Assembly: GCA_016177385.1 (NCBI GenBank)
Contig: JACOVJ010000060.1
Coordinates: 1 to 12,901 of the forward strand
From: Candidatus Niyogiibacteriota bacterium
Lineage (GTDB): Bacteria; Patescibacteriota; Minisyncoccia; HO2-45-28
DNA length: 12,901 bases
Reading direction: 5' to 3'
The notes under the pieces: model-generated
Databases searched by the model: none
What the model saw: the letters and a program-made list of their open reading frames with translations, nothing else
What the model was told of the DNA's origin: nothing
Shown: in pieces, positions 1 through 6,543 of the stretch
Layout: each line of letters begins with the position of its first letter
Numbering within the stretch: the first letter of the stretch is position 1
Translations under genes and position numbers: made by a program

Positions 1-321
1 AATCAGGTCCGCGCCTTTGAGCGATTCCTGAATCTCTGTTTTATTTTCTTCGGCCGCCTGTCGCCCGACTTCGGGATTCATTCCTGCGCCCAATCCTCGG
101 GTCAAACTTTGGCCGATGTGAATTTTTTTGGGCATCAAACTGTGATGCAAATCCTGCGCATCTGTATTGATGCCGATGAAATCCACGCCCTTGACCTTAT
201 TGCGGATCATGTGATCCACGGCATTGAGCCCAGAGCCGCCGACGCCGATCACTTTGATCCGTGCAAATGTTTCGATATCCGGTTTTACTTGTGGCATAGG
301 TTCGCTCACACGATTGGTCAT
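1..321 (-). CDS. ftsZ: Cell division protein FtsZ, N-terminal part (runs off the left edge)
   Basis: FtsZ is the tubulin-like GTPase that polymerises into the cytoplasmic Z-ring at midcell. The minus strand from 321 gives 107 codons that stay open to the window edge. After about 20 variable residues it reads IKVIGVGGSGLNAVDHMI, the first beta strand and nucleotide-binding loop, then GVDFIGINTDAQDLHHS and a TRGLGAGMNPEVGRQAAEE segment, all strong FtsZ signatures. The GTP-binding GGGTGTG motif lies beyond the window. The ATG at 319-321 puts the conserved core at the usual distance from the N-terminus. An AGGTGG-like element lies about 13 nt upstream, rather far for a Shine-Dalgarno site. The gene follows ftsA by 85 nt, the classic division pair. 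The identification is secure; the full length is unknown. Confidence 0.95.
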   Translation of the reverse strand, partial: MTNRVSEPMPQVKPDIETFARIKVIGVGGSGLNAVDHMIRNKVKGVDFIGINTDAQDLHHSLMPKKIHIGQSLTRGLGAGMNPEVGRQAAEENKTEIQESLKGADLI

Positions 322-406
322 TGAATTGACATATCCACCTTACAGAACCAAAAACGACGTTGCAACTGGACAACGCCGTACGCGCAATGTGTGATAGCCG
401 ACTACC

Positions 407-1573
407 CTATGGCAAGAGCGATTTGATCCACCGCCAGATGAAATTTCCGGCTTTGTGCGTCAGCTCGAATCCGAGCTCCGGCCGCCCTTTGGCGGCATCC
501 TGCGACAAAAGACACAGTCCCACGGCGGTCGCCCATTGCGGGCTTGCGATGCCCGTCGGCAACACCGCGTCCTGCACCGCTCCGATCTGCGCCGGCAATT
601 CCAAGCAATCTTTCGTAAAATCGATCAATTCCGCCAACTGCGATCCTCCGCCGGTGACGACCACGCCCGCCGGCAGCAGCCGCTCGCGCTCGATCTTTTT
701 TAAATGCTTGTTGGTCAGGTCGAAAATATCCGAAAGACGGGCCGAGACGATCTCGGCCAATTGTTTTTTCGCCGACATCGTCCGCGCGTCAAAAACCTGT
801 TTCAATTCTTCCGCGCGCTCAAGGTCCATCTTGAATCCGATCGCAAGATCATGCGTGATATTCGCGGACCCGTACGGCAACACCTCAAGCGAAATAGGGA
901 TGCCCTCCTCGAATACGGCGAGCGACACCGTGGAGGCGCCGATATCCACGAGCAGGGTCCCCACTTCTTTATACCGGCGCGGCACAATGGCGCGTCCGGC
1001 CGCCAAAGGACCCGCCACAATATCCGTAATGCCGATCCCTGCGAGTTCCGCCGAGCGCATGAGATTCCGTATATCTTTTTGAAGGGCCGTGACAAACAGC
1101 GCTTCGCATTCGATCTTGGCCCCCGTCATGCCGATCGGGCTCATGGTTTTGATCCCTCCGTCCACCGTGTACACCAGCGGGATCGAATGCAGGATCTCGC
1201 GATTCGATAAGGGCTCAAGATTCGATTGAGCGGATTCGATGGCGCGGCGCGCATCGTGCTCAGAAATTTCCCCCGACGGTCTCGATACGGCCGCAAGCCC
1301 CCGCGCGCGCAGCGCCGCGAGATCCACGCCTCCCACGGAAAATGCCGCAGACCGGATCCGGAGGCCCGCCTGTTTTTCGGCCCGGCGGAGCGCCGCGATG
1401 ACGCTTTTCGATGCCGCATCCGCGTCAATGATCTTCCCTTTGCGTACGCCGAACGATTCCGCCGCTCCCGTCCCTATAATAGAAAGGGTTCCGGACGACC
1501 GATCAACGACGCTTGCAACACATTGCGTTGTCGCGCTCCCGATATCGATACCTACCGCAATGCGTTTAACCAT
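407..1573 (-). CDS. ftsA: Cell division protein FtsA, actin-like membrane anchor of the Z-ring
   Basis: FtsA is an actin-fold ATPase that tethers FtsZ to the cytoplasmic membrane and recruits later divisome proteins. The 388-residue product begins VKRIAVGIDIGSATTQCVASVV, the phosphate-1 motif of the actin/Hsp70 fold, and contains a SHS2-like 1C region after about residue 85. Near residue 220 it has VGTLLVDIGASTVSLAVFEEG, the phosphate-2 motif, and near 305 GVVVTGGGSQL, the adenosine motif. The C-terminus ends FIWRWIKSLLP, a short amphipathic helix typical of the FtsA membrane-targeting sequence. The start is supported by GGAG seven bases upstream of the ATG, 24 nt after yqeY, so co-transcription is likely. 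Length is slightly below the usual 400-420 residues. No lesion is visible. Confidence 0.95.
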   Translation of the reverse strand: MVKRIAVGIDIGSATTQCVASVVDRSSGTLSIIGTGAAESFGVRKGKIIDADAASKSVIAALRRAEKQAGLRIRSAAFSVGGVDLAALRARGLAAVSRPSGEISEHDARRAIESAQSNLEPLSNREILHSIPLVYTVDGGIKTMSPIGMTGAKIECEALFVTALQKDIRNLMRSAELAGIGITDIVAGPLAAGRAIVPRRYKEVGTLLVDIGASTVSLAVFEEGIPISLEVLPYGSANITHDLAIGFKMDLERAEELKQVFDARTMSAKKQLAEIVSARLSDIFDLTNKHLKKIERERLLPAGVVVTGGGSQLAELIDFTKDCLELPAQIGAVQDAVLPTGIASPQWATAVGLCLLSQDAAKGRPELGFELTHKAGNFIWRWIKSLLP

Positions 1574-1597
1574 TTTTTTCTCCGTGCGAGCGCCGGC

Positions 1598-2080
1598 TCA
1601 TGCGCCGAGCGCTTCCTGCCTCGCCGAAAGCTCAGCAAGGCGGGTTTTAACGCGATCCGATACCCGATCGCCGGATGCGCGCCCCTTAAGCGTCGCCATC
1701 GCCGCTTTCATGGCTTTTCCGAAATCCGCCGGTGTCAGAGCGCGTGTTTGGGCGACCGCGTCCCGCACCGCGCGGTCGATATCCTCATCGGACGCCTCCG
1801 CCGGTAAATACGGCTGGATGATCCCGATCTCGGATTCCTCTTTTTTTGCGAGTTCTTCGCGCCCGCCTTTGCGAAATTGTTCCACCGCGTCGCGGCGTTT
1901 GCGGACCTCGGCCTGTAAAACCGCGATAACCTCGTCATCGGAAAGGCCGGTGTCCTTTTTCTGCTTCTCTATCTCCTTATTGCGGACGGCGGTTATCACC
2001 AGGCGCAACACAGAAACACGGGTGGCCTCACCCGCTTTCAGCGCGCTTTTCAGGTCGCTTTCCAGTTTTTCTTTGATCAT
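1598..2080 (-). CDS. yqeY: GatB/YqeY-domain protein
   Basis: The product is a 160-residue protein of the YqeY family, which shares its helical fold with the tail domain of GatB, the amidotransferase subunit that converts misacylated Glu-tRNA(Gln) or Asp-tRNA(Asn). The cellular role of stand-alone YqeY is not settled. The family pattern is clear: an N-terminal MIKEKLESDLKSALKAGEATR helix, then VSVLRLVITAVRNKEIE, a Lys/Arg-rich helix RKRRDAVEQFRKGGREEL, the hinge IIQPYLPAEASDEDI, and a C-terminal region with DFGKAMKAAM and GRASGDRVSDRVK. Length is near the family norm of about 150. It sits between rpsU, after that gene's terminator hairpin, and ftsA, so it is probably fed by read-through or by a promoter at 2081-2170 that I could not define. 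Confidence 0.9.
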   Translation of the reverse strand: MIKEKLESDLKSALKAGEATRVSVLRLVITAVRNKEIEKQKKDTGLSDDEVIAVLQAEVRKRRDAVEQFRKGGREELAKKEESEIGIIQPYLPAEASDEDIDRAVRDAVAQTRALTPADFGKAMKAAMATLKGRASGDRVSDRVKTRLAELSARQEALGA

Positions 2081-2170
2081 CCGCGACTGGTTTTATCCGT
2101 ACAAATCCATCGTATCACAGCAACCGCGACGACCCTGTGCAGAACATGTGCAAAAGGAGCGAGAAATCAA

Positions 2171-2194
2171 AAACCACCCTTCGGGGGGCGGTTT
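2171..2194 (-). terminator. Rho-independent terminator of rpsU (minus strand)
   Basis: Arms 2171-2179 and 2186-2194 form a 9-bp stem with a 6-nt loop. Read on the minus strand, the one irregular position is a G.U wobble, whereas on the plus strand it is an A.C mismatch. A TTTTTGATTT tract follows on the minus strand. Both points favour termination of minus-strand transcripts. The hairpin overlaps the rpsU stop codon. It would attenuate rather than block expression of yqeY-ftsA-ftsZ if no promoter lies in between. Confidence 0.75.
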
Positions 2195-2429
2195 ACTTCG
2201 GGCGTCCTTTCCGTTCCGGCAGTTTGCCGAGTTTTTTTAAGCGCTCGAACTCTTTGTGGCGCTTCAGGCGGAAGATCGCGGACTTCCGGCGCTTGTAGGC
2301 CGACAGCGGCCGCGCGCGGAACTGATTCTTGCGCGCCTCGACCAAAACACCGGCTTGCTGGAGCCGTTTGGTGAAGCGGCGCAACGCCGCCAATGCCGAT
2401 TCGCTTTCGTGTCGTTTGATCTCTACCAT
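2193..2429 (-). CDS. rpsU: 30S ribosomal protein bS21
   Basis: The 78-residue, very basic protein matches bS21, which binds the small subunit near the anti-Shine-Dalgarno end of 16S rRNA and helps initiation. It starts MVEIKRHESESALAALRRFTKRLQQAGVL, corresponding to the family's VxVxxxEsxexALrRFkrxxxxaGi pattern, and continues with KRRKSAIFRLKRH followed by a Lys/Arg-rich tail. Length is within the usual 58-80 range. The ATG lies 7 nt after the HIT gene stop, in tight operon spacing, and the stop codon sits inside a terminator hairpin. Direct evidence is the sequence pattern; function follows from the family. Confidence 0.92.
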   Translation of the reverse strand: MVEIKRHESESALAALRRFTKRLQQAGVLVEARKNQFRARPLSAYKRRKSAIFRLKRHKEFERLKKLGKLPERKGRPK

Positions 2430-2436
2430 TTTGATT

Positions 2437-2763
2437 TTAATTACCCATGAGATGGAGGTGGATGTGATCGATCACCTGCCCTCCGTCCCTGCCGACATTG
2501 AACATGAGCTTGTAACCCGCCAAACCTTCTCGCCGAGCCGCATCCCGCGCCGCCAGGATCAGACCGCCGAGCATCGCGCGGTCATCGTCGCCGGCATCGC
2601 TCACGGATGCGATATGCTTCTTAGGGACGATCAGCAGGTGCACGCGCGTTTTAGGATTCGCATCTTTAAAGACCACCGCTTCGTCCGTTTCGGAAACGAC
2701 CTCGGCCGGACGCTTCTTTAAGGCGATCTCGCAAAAAAGACACCCGTCCATACGCCTAGCCAT
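2437..2763 (-). CDS. HIT-family (histidine triad) nucleotide-binding protein
   Basis: HIT proteins are small dimeric nucleotide hydrolases or transferases; Hint-type members cleave purine nucleoside phosphoramidates, including aminoacyl-AMP. The 108-residue product opens MDGCLFCEIALKKRPAEVV, the usual CxFC start, has the core VHLLIVPKKHIASV, and ends HIHLHLMGN with the catalytic His triad HxHxH. The C-terminus stops just after the triad and lacks the GGRPLxWPPG tail common in longer members. Two starts are possible: ATG 2763, overlapping the hisS stop by 8 nt, or ATG 2751, which begins exactly at the conserved MDGCLFC. The second fits the family better. Adjacency to hisS is suggestive because HIT enzymes can act on aminoacyl-adenylates, but that link is inference. 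Confidence 0.9.
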   Translation of the reverse strand: MARRMDGCLFCEIALKKRPAEVVSETDEAVVFKDANPKTRVHLLIVPKKHIASVSDAGDDDRAMLGGLILAARDAARREGLAGYKLMFNVGRDGGQVIDHIHLHLMGN

Positions 2764-4129
2764 TTTTCATTTTTTTCTTCAAATGGTCAAGTACCTTCTT
2801 CTGGTACACCGATTCTTGGGTGCCCGACCCCATATCGCGCACGATCACGGTGCCGTCGAGCGCCTCTTTTTGCCCGATGATCAGGGCGAATGCGGCGCCC
2901 AGCTTGTTGGCAAGCTCGAGTTGCGCCCGGAGGTTGTCCTTGGAAAAGGATTGCGCGACACCCATGCGCGATTTGCGCAATTGCTCGAACAGGACCAGAC
3001 TTTTACGTTTTGCCTGCGCGCCGATCTGCACCAAAAATACCACGGGCGCTTTTTCCTTGAACGGCGTGATCTTCCGCTCTTTCAATTCATCCACGATGCG
3101 GTCAAGCCCCAAGGCGCCCCCGACTCCCGCGGCTTTGCGGTCGCCCATCGTTTCGGCCAGCGTATCGTACCGGCCGCCGCTTCCTAATGCGATGCGGCCT
3201 TCATTCTGACCTGCTTTTTTCTCGGGCTCTTCCGCCGCAGACGCGGGCGTTTCCTCGGATTTTTTTTCCGGCTTTTCTTTCGCATCCGGATCCGTGAAAA
3301 TTTCGAACACGGTCCGCGAGTAATAATCGAGGCCGCGCACCAAATGCGGGTCCAGCGTATACGGAATCTCGAAATCATCCAGAAATTCGAGCACGGTCTT
3401 GAAATGCGCGCGGCAGCTGGGGCAGGCATAACTCATCATTTGGGGCGCATCCGCGCGGATCTCGACGCACATGGGATTTTTACAATCCAGGAGCCGTAGC
3501 GGATTTTCTTTTAGCCGCCGTTTGCAATCTTTGCAGATCGAATTCACTTTGCGCCGGTAGTAAGCAACCAATTCCTTGCGGAACTCCGGGCGGCATTCCT
3601 TGTCGCCTAATGTGTTGATGTGGACTGTGAATTTTTTAAATCCTGCTTCCTGCAAAATGAGCGCGAACACGCGGATGATGTAGGCATCCGCAAGACCGGA
3701 TTCCTCGCCGATGATCTCCACGCCGAATTGCCCGAATTCGCGATACCGCCCCCGCTGGGGATTTTCATGTCGGAAAAAGGAACCGGAATAATAGAGCATC
3801 ACGGGTTGGGGCCACGTGTGCATCCCGTGCTCGAAATAGGCGCGCATGATGGGAACGGTCCCTTCGGGGCGCAGGACCAGCGCATCGCCGCCCCGCGTCT
3901 TGAATGCGTACATTTGCTTTTCCACGATGTCCGATGTTTCGCCGAGTGTTAACCCGAAAAGTTCCGTCTTTTCCACGTGCGGCGTGCGGATGGGCTTGAA
4001 TCCGTACGAGCGCGCGATATCCTCGGCTTTTGTTTCAATAGCTTTCCAATACAAAAAATCGTGCGGAAGAATATCCCGCATGCCTTTCGGCGTCTGCAAC
4101 AATTCCTTTTTGTTTTTCGGTTTTGCCAT
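2756..4129 (-). CDS. hisS: Histidyl-tRNA synthetase
   Basis: This class II synthetase charges tRNA(His). The 457-residue product contains the N-terminal TPKGMRDILP motif, motif 2 as FRHENPQRGRYREFGQFGVE (about residues 119-138), the histidine-binding signature LVRGLDYYSRTVFEIF (263-278), GGRYD near 318, motif 3 GGALGLDRIV (337-346), and a C-terminal anticodon-binding domain from about 360. Six cysteines occur in the insertion domain (199, 202, 216, 221, 236, 239), of which 199/202 and 236/239 are CxxC pairs. An odd feature is a Lys/Glu/Ala/Pro-rich stretch at about 280-311, between the histidine signature and GGRYD, where most bacterial enzymes have a short loop. The ATG lies 2 nt after the lepB stop and the gene overlaps the HIT gene, so all three are one transcript. 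Confidence 0.96.
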   Translation of the reverse strand: MAKPKNKKELLQTPKGMRDILPHDFLYWKAIETKAEDIARSYGFKPIRTPHVEKTELFGLTLGETSDIVEKQMYAFKTRGGDALVLRPEGTVPIMRAYFEHGMHTWPQPVMLYYSGSFFRHENPQRGRYREFGQFGVEIIGEESGLADAYIIRVFALILQEAGFKKFTVHINTLGDKECRPEFRKELVAYYRRKVNSICKDCKRRLKENPLRLLDCKNPMCVEIRADAPQMMSYACPSCRAHFKTVLEFLDDFEIPYTLDPHLVRGLDYYSRTVFEIFTDPDAKEKPEKKSEETPASAAEEPEKKAGQNEGRIALGSGGRYDTLAETMGDRKAAGVGGALGLDRIVDELKERKITPFKEKAPVVFLVQIGAQAKRKSLVLFEQLRKSRMGVAQSFSKDNLRAQLELANKLGAAFALIIGQKEALDGTVIVRDMGSGTQESVYQKKVLDHLKKKMKNG

Positions 4130-4131
4130 GG

Positions 4132-4614
4132 TTATCGCAAAAACTCCGCCGCCTGGGCCAAGCCCGGCTCGTACGCAAAGGCCTTGGGCGGCCAGAGGCG
4201 CAGGAGTGCGCGTCCGGTGATATTTGAACGCGGGAGCGCGCCGAACGAACGCGAATCCAGACTTTGCAGGCGGTTATCGCCCATCACGAAATATTCGTCC
4301 GCGGCAAGCGTCCACTCGCGGCCGTCCACGATCACCTCCTCGCCCGGAAGCCCGACGACGCGCTTGATGAAGAACTTGGACGGATCGTTCGGATACCGGA
4401 ATACGATCACCTCCCCTTTCTGGGGTTCACGGATAAACGTATAGGTAAACTCGTCAATAATCAAATAGTTGCCCGACTCAAAGGTCGGCACCATGGACGC
4501 GCCCGACACGATGAAGGGCTGGGCGACATAGAAGCGGATCGGCAGAACGACGACCAAAACGACAAGAGCGAATTTGATGATCTCCCACGCGCCGCCGAAG
4601 AGTTTCGAAATCAT
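4132..4614 (-). CDS. lepB: Signal peptidase I (S26A)
   Basis: This membrane-bound serine protease removes signal peptides from secreted proteins at the outer face of the cytoplasmic membrane. The 160-residue product has one N-terminal transmembrane segment (about 12-29), then FIVSGASMVPT with catalytic Ser40, and FFIKRVVGLPGE with the general-base Lys84. The conserved C-terminal box VMGDNRLQSLDSRSFG follows. This is the short, single-anchor form seen in Gram-positive and Patescibacteria enzymes. It is the first gene of the minus-strand operon. A TATAAT box ends only 8 nt before the ATG and no Shine-Dalgarno is visible, so the mRNA is probably leaderless. It may process exported proteins such as the one at 7467-7931. 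Confidence 0.95.
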   Translation of the reverse strand: MISKLFGGAWEIIKFALVVLVVVLPIRFYVAQPFIVSGASMVPTFESGNYLIIDEFTYTFIREPQKGEVIVFRYPNDPSKFFIKRVVGLPGEEVIVDGREWTLAADEYFVMGDNRLQSLDSRSFGALPRSNITGRALLRLWPPKAFAYEPGLAQAAEFLR

Positions 4615-4622
4615 TGTTCTCC

Positions 4623-4650
4623 ATTATACCAAAAACGGGGAAAAAATCAA
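4623..4650 (-). promoter_or_regulatory. Promoter of the lepB-hisS operon
   Basis: On the minus strand there is TTGATT (4650-4645), a 16-nt spacer and a perfect TATAAT (4628-4623). Transcription should start near 4616, one to three bases before the lepB ATG at 4614, giving a leaderless or nearly leaderless transcript. Based on consensus match only. Confidence 0.75.
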
Positions 4651-4677
4651 CCCCTGGAAGGTCTAAGAGAGGTCTTT

Positions 4678-4715
4678 AAGGGTAGTCCTTTTCTGAATTC
4701 CTAAGGACTACCCTT
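4678..4715. repeat. Palindromic element with 13-bp arms, between lepB and the CDF gene
   Basis: Arm AAGGGTAGTCCTT (4678-4690) is perfectly complementary to AAGGACTACCCTT (4703-4715) around a 12-nt loop. The same hairpin occurs inside mfd at 9078-9114 with one paired position changed on both arms (T-A here, G-C there), so the stem is preserved. Weaker similarity continues past the stem on one side in both copies (here 4664-4677). There is no long T tract, and it lies upstream of both divergent promoters, so it is not a terminator for either neighbour. It is best described as a dispersed palindromic repeat. Confidence 0.8.
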
Positions 4716-4722
4716 TGAAGAA

Positions 4723-4751
4723 TTGACATACAGCATAATTTGATGTATAAT
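4723..4751 (+). promoter_or_regulatory. Consensus sigma-70-type promoter of the CDF gene
   Basis: Perfect TTGACA (4723-4728), 17-nt spacer and perfect TATAAT (4746-4751). The expected start is near 4758, leaving a leader of about 43 nt before the ATG at 4801, with GGAGG at 4791-4795. Confidence 0.88.
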
Positions 4752-4800
4752 GTATATATCCTTAGTTCTCTGAAAACCAAATCGGCGTGCGGAGGGTGTC

Positions 4801-5439
4801 ATGATCCACTCCCAAAATTGCCTTCGCACCGGTTCCTGCTGGTGCGAGGTCAAACGGTACGGACTGATCCTTGCGGTCGGCGCCCTCATTCTCGCGGGCG
4901 AACTTGCCGGAGGATATCTCTCGGGAAGTTTGGCGCTCATGGCGGACGCGTTCCATGTGGCGATCGACGGCGGCGCCGTTGTGATCGCGATCGCGATCGC
5001 CGTTTCTGTTCGCAAACGCCCCGAACGCGAGGCGCTGATGATCCGCCGCAAAGGCACGGGGATCCAAGCTGCGCTGATGATCGTCATTGTCGTCGGGATC
5101 GTTTCCGAAGCGCTCAGGCGCCTGGAACATCCGGTCGAGATCCAAAGCATGACCATGCTCGGGACCGCGATTCTCGGCGCGGTTGGGAATTATATTCAGC
5201 ATTGGATGCTGCGTAAAACCGAGGCCGGCGACGATGCCAACATCACGCGCCGCGCGCTCGATCGCCACATCCTTTCGGATCTTGCCCAAAGCATTGCGGT
5301 GATCGCCGGAGGGATCGTGATCGCCGTAACCGGCTGGTTCTGGGTCGATCCCTTGCTGTCACTCGGCGTTGCCGCCCTTATGGGCTACTGGGCCATTCAC
5401 ATCATTCGCGACGGAGCAGAGCCCCACCATCACCCATAA
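4801..5439 (+). CDS. Cation diffusion facilitator (CDF) family transporter without the cytosolic C-terminal domain
   Basis: CDF proteins export Zn2+, Fe2+, Co2+ or similar ions from the cytoplasm using the proton gradient. The 212-residue product has about six hydrophobic segments, starting near 18-37, 42-65, 84-103, 115-135, 161-180 and 186-203. The two signature metal-site motifs are present: ADAFHVAID in TM2 (HxxxD) and DRHILSDLAQSIAVIAGG in TM5 (HxxxD). It ends shortly after TM6 with a His-rich tail (PHHHP), so the cytosolic dimerisation and metal-sensing domain of typical 290-320 residue CDFs is missing. Membrane-only CDFs are known. The N-terminus carries Cys residues (CLRTGSCWCE) that could bind metal, but this is inference. 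GGAGG sits 5 nt before the ATG, a consensus promoter precedes it and a strong terminator follows, so it is monocistronic. The substrate cannot be told. Confidence 0.88.
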   Translation: MIHSQNCLRTGSCWCEVKRYGLILAVGALILAGELAGGYLSGSLALMADAFHVAIDGGAVVIAIAIAVSVRKRPEREALMIRRKGTGIQAALMIVIVVGIVSEALRRLEHPVEIQSMTMLGTAILGAVGNYIQHWMLRKTEAGDDANITRRALDRHILSDLAQSIAVIAGGIVIAVTGWFWVDPLLSLGVAALMGYWAIHIIRDGAEPHHHP

Positions 5440-5440
5440 C

Positions 5441-5486
5441 CCCGTCCATCATCTCTAAAGGTGATGGACGGGATTTTTCTTTTTTT
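5441..5486 (+). terminator. Terminator of the CDF gene
   Basis: A 13-bp stem (arms 5441-5453 and 5460-5472, one U.G pair) around a 6-nt loop is followed by TTTTTCTTTTTTT at 5474-5486. This is a classical Rho-independent terminator right after the stop codon. Confidence 0.93.
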
Positions 5487-5530
5487 AAAATTTAGCGCAA
5501 TAAACTAAACTGGAAAAATCGATCTCAAAA

Positions 5531-5561
5531 TAAAAAACTCCCTGATATGACATCGGGGAGT
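5531..5561 (-). terminator. Terminator of the 5584-6039 gene (minus strand)
   Basis: Arms 5537-5546 and 5552-5561 flank a 5-nt loop. On the minus strand the stem is followed by TTTTTTATTTT. Stem pairing is slightly better read on the plus strand (a U.G pair instead of a C.A mismatch), so some two-way function is possible. It is placed right after the minus-strand gene's stop, facing the CDF terminator. Confidence 0.7.
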
Positions 5562-5583
5562 CAAAAAATCAAATCTCAAGATT

Positions 5584-6039
5584 TTAAAGCTGTGTCGGCG
5601 GAATTCGCTGCTTAATCATCGCGCTCATTTCAAGAATTCGATCTCGTTCTTTCTCCATGAGAGAAATTAAATCAAAGCACAGGTAAAAACAGAAAAGATT
5701 TTCTAGGGTCGCCTCCGTGATTTCAATGTAATCAAGACGTTGCGTCGGCCTGAGAAATCGATACCGTACTCTGTCGCCTGATATGGTCTTCGGAGAAAAC
5801 CGTAGAAAGACCTTGCCTTCCCATGCAAATGAAAAAGAAAACCCGCTTCCATTTTTGTTTTCCTCTGACGAACGCAGCTCGGGAATTTTAAAAAGCGGAT
5901 ATGGATTCGCGGCGTTGCTACAAATCTCGACGGAAATACCCGACACGCCCTCTAGTTGACCTAGGCCTTTCTGAACCATGTCAAAAAGTTTTGCGGGCGG
6001 CAAACAATCACCCACGAGGTGGATTTTTGGCGTGACCAT
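5584..6039 (-). CDS. Hypothetical protein, 151 residues, unrecognised
   Basis: I do not recognise this protein. It begins MVTPKIHLVGDCLPPAKLFDMVQ and seems to have an N-terminal alpha/beta part, a central charged strand-rich section (about 60-105), and a C-terminal helix from about 108 with a Phe/Cys/Leu-rich patch ENLFCFYLCFDLISLME. No signal peptide or clear transmembrane helix is seen; the hydrophobic patch is too short and broken. It is a convincing gene because it has its own full set of signals: TTGACA-N17-TAATCT upstream, GGAGGGA 4 nt before the ATG, and a terminator after the stop. It stands alone, divergent from the DUF5674-pth operon. Function unknown. Confidence 0.8.
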   Translation of the reverse strand: MVTPKIHLVGDCLPPAKLFDMVQKGLGQLEGVSGISVEICSNAANPYPLFKIPELRSSEENKNGSGFSFSFAWEGKVFLRFSPKTISGDRVRYRFLRPTQRLDYIEITEATLENLFCFYLCFDLISLMEKERDRILEMSAMIKQRIPPTQL

Positions 6040-6091
6040 AGATCCCTCCTGCCGCTTGGATTTATCCTGCGGCTCAGAAGTGTTAAAGAAC

Positions 6092-6115
6092 GGCGACAGC
6101 TTTATTGCTGTCGCC
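6092..6115 (-). promoter_or_regulatory. Hairpin at the very 5' end of the 5584-6039 mRNA
   Basis: A perfect 9-bp stem (6092-6100 with 6107-6115) and a 6-nt loop. The minus-strand promoter predicts a start near 6112, so the mRNA would begin in or next to this stem, about 75 nt before the ATG. No T tract follows on the minus strand, so a terminator is unlikely. A 5'-end stem that protects the transcript, or a protein-binding site, would fit. A cis-regulatory role is inference. Confidence 0.55.
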
Positions 6116-6118
6116 TAT

Positions 6119-6147
6119 AGATTACATTTCCTTGTTAATTTTGTCAA
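6119..6147 (-). promoter_or_regulatory. Promoter of the 5584-6039 gene
   Basis: On the minus strand, TTGACA (6147-6142), exactly 17 nt, then TAATCT (6124-6119). It lies between the two divergent genes. Confidence 0.75.
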
Positions 6148-6152
6148 GGGCT

Positions 6153-6182
6153 TTGCGGTATTACCGAAAACTGGTCTATGAT
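6153..6182 (+). promoter_or_regulatory. Possible promoter of the DUF5674-pth operon
   Basis: TTGCGG (6153-6158), an 18-nt spacer and TATGAT (6177-6182). The predicted start near 6189 is 3 nt before the ATG at 6192, so the transcript would be nearly leaderless. No Shine-Dalgarno is visible. The -35 box is weak. Confidence 0.45.
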
Positions 6183-6191
6183 GAACGAATT

Positions 6192-6542
6192 ATGGTGATT
6201 GAAATTATCCGGGAACCGATCGGTCGCGATGCGCTCCGCCAGATCGCGCGGAAGCAGTTTTTCGATTTCGTAAAAGCCGTCGTGGATACCGAGCAAAAAA
6301 TCATGGCCATCGGCGGAGAATTGCATGCCGATGAAGAGGTTTTGCTGTCGGAAGAAACAGGATCAAAACGCGAAAATACATGGGGCGTGAATTTGTATCC
6401 CGATAAAACAGGCGATGATTGGATCGAATTCAACTCGATGGTCAATATCAAACCGCATCTCGGGAATCGCTCGCGGGATGTGGAAAATCCGGAGATCCGG
6501 GAAAAAATCCGCGCGGTCGTCAATCAATTAGTGCGCGATTAG
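6192..6542 (+). CDS. DUF5674-like conserved protein
   Basis: The 116-residue product resembles the family I know as DUF5674, of unknown function. The recognisable part is AIGGELHADEEVLL, then GSKRENTWGVNLYP, DDWIEFNSMVNIKPHLGNRSRDV and a final helix with IREKIRAVVNQLV. I recall the family from memory and have not checked it by search. It has no signal peptide or membrane segment, so it should be cytosolic. The ATG at 6192 is preferred over an in-frame ATG at 6105, because the longer form would run through the opposing promoter and adds residues outside the conserved part. It is the first gene of a compact operon: 1 nt to the next gene, which in turn overlaps pth by 4 nt. That suggests, without proving, a role near translation. 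Confidence 0.8.
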   Translation: MVIEIIREPIGRDALRQIARKQFFDFVKAVVDTEQKIMAIGGELHADEEVLLSEETGSKRENTWGVNLYPDKTGDDWIEFNSMVNIKPHLGNRSRDVENPEIREKIRAVVNQLVRD

Positions 6543-6543
6543 C

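Noticed and set aside
360..1082. Long open frame opposite ftsA
   Set aside because: It is the antisense shadow of ftsA in GC-rich sequence, without start signals or recognisable protein character.
1239..2240. 333-codon open frame opposite ftsA and yqeY
   Set aside because: It overlaps two confirmed genes, is rich in Arg, Ala and Ser as expected of antisense frames, and crosses a terminator.
4678..4715. The palindrome as a terminator of the lepB or CDF gene
   Set aside because: It lies upstream of both genes between their promoters and lacks a long T tract in either direction.
6105..6191. N-terminal extension of the DUF5674-like gene to an upstream ATG at 6105
   Set aside because: It would run across the predicted divergent promoters and adds residues outside the recognisable family region.
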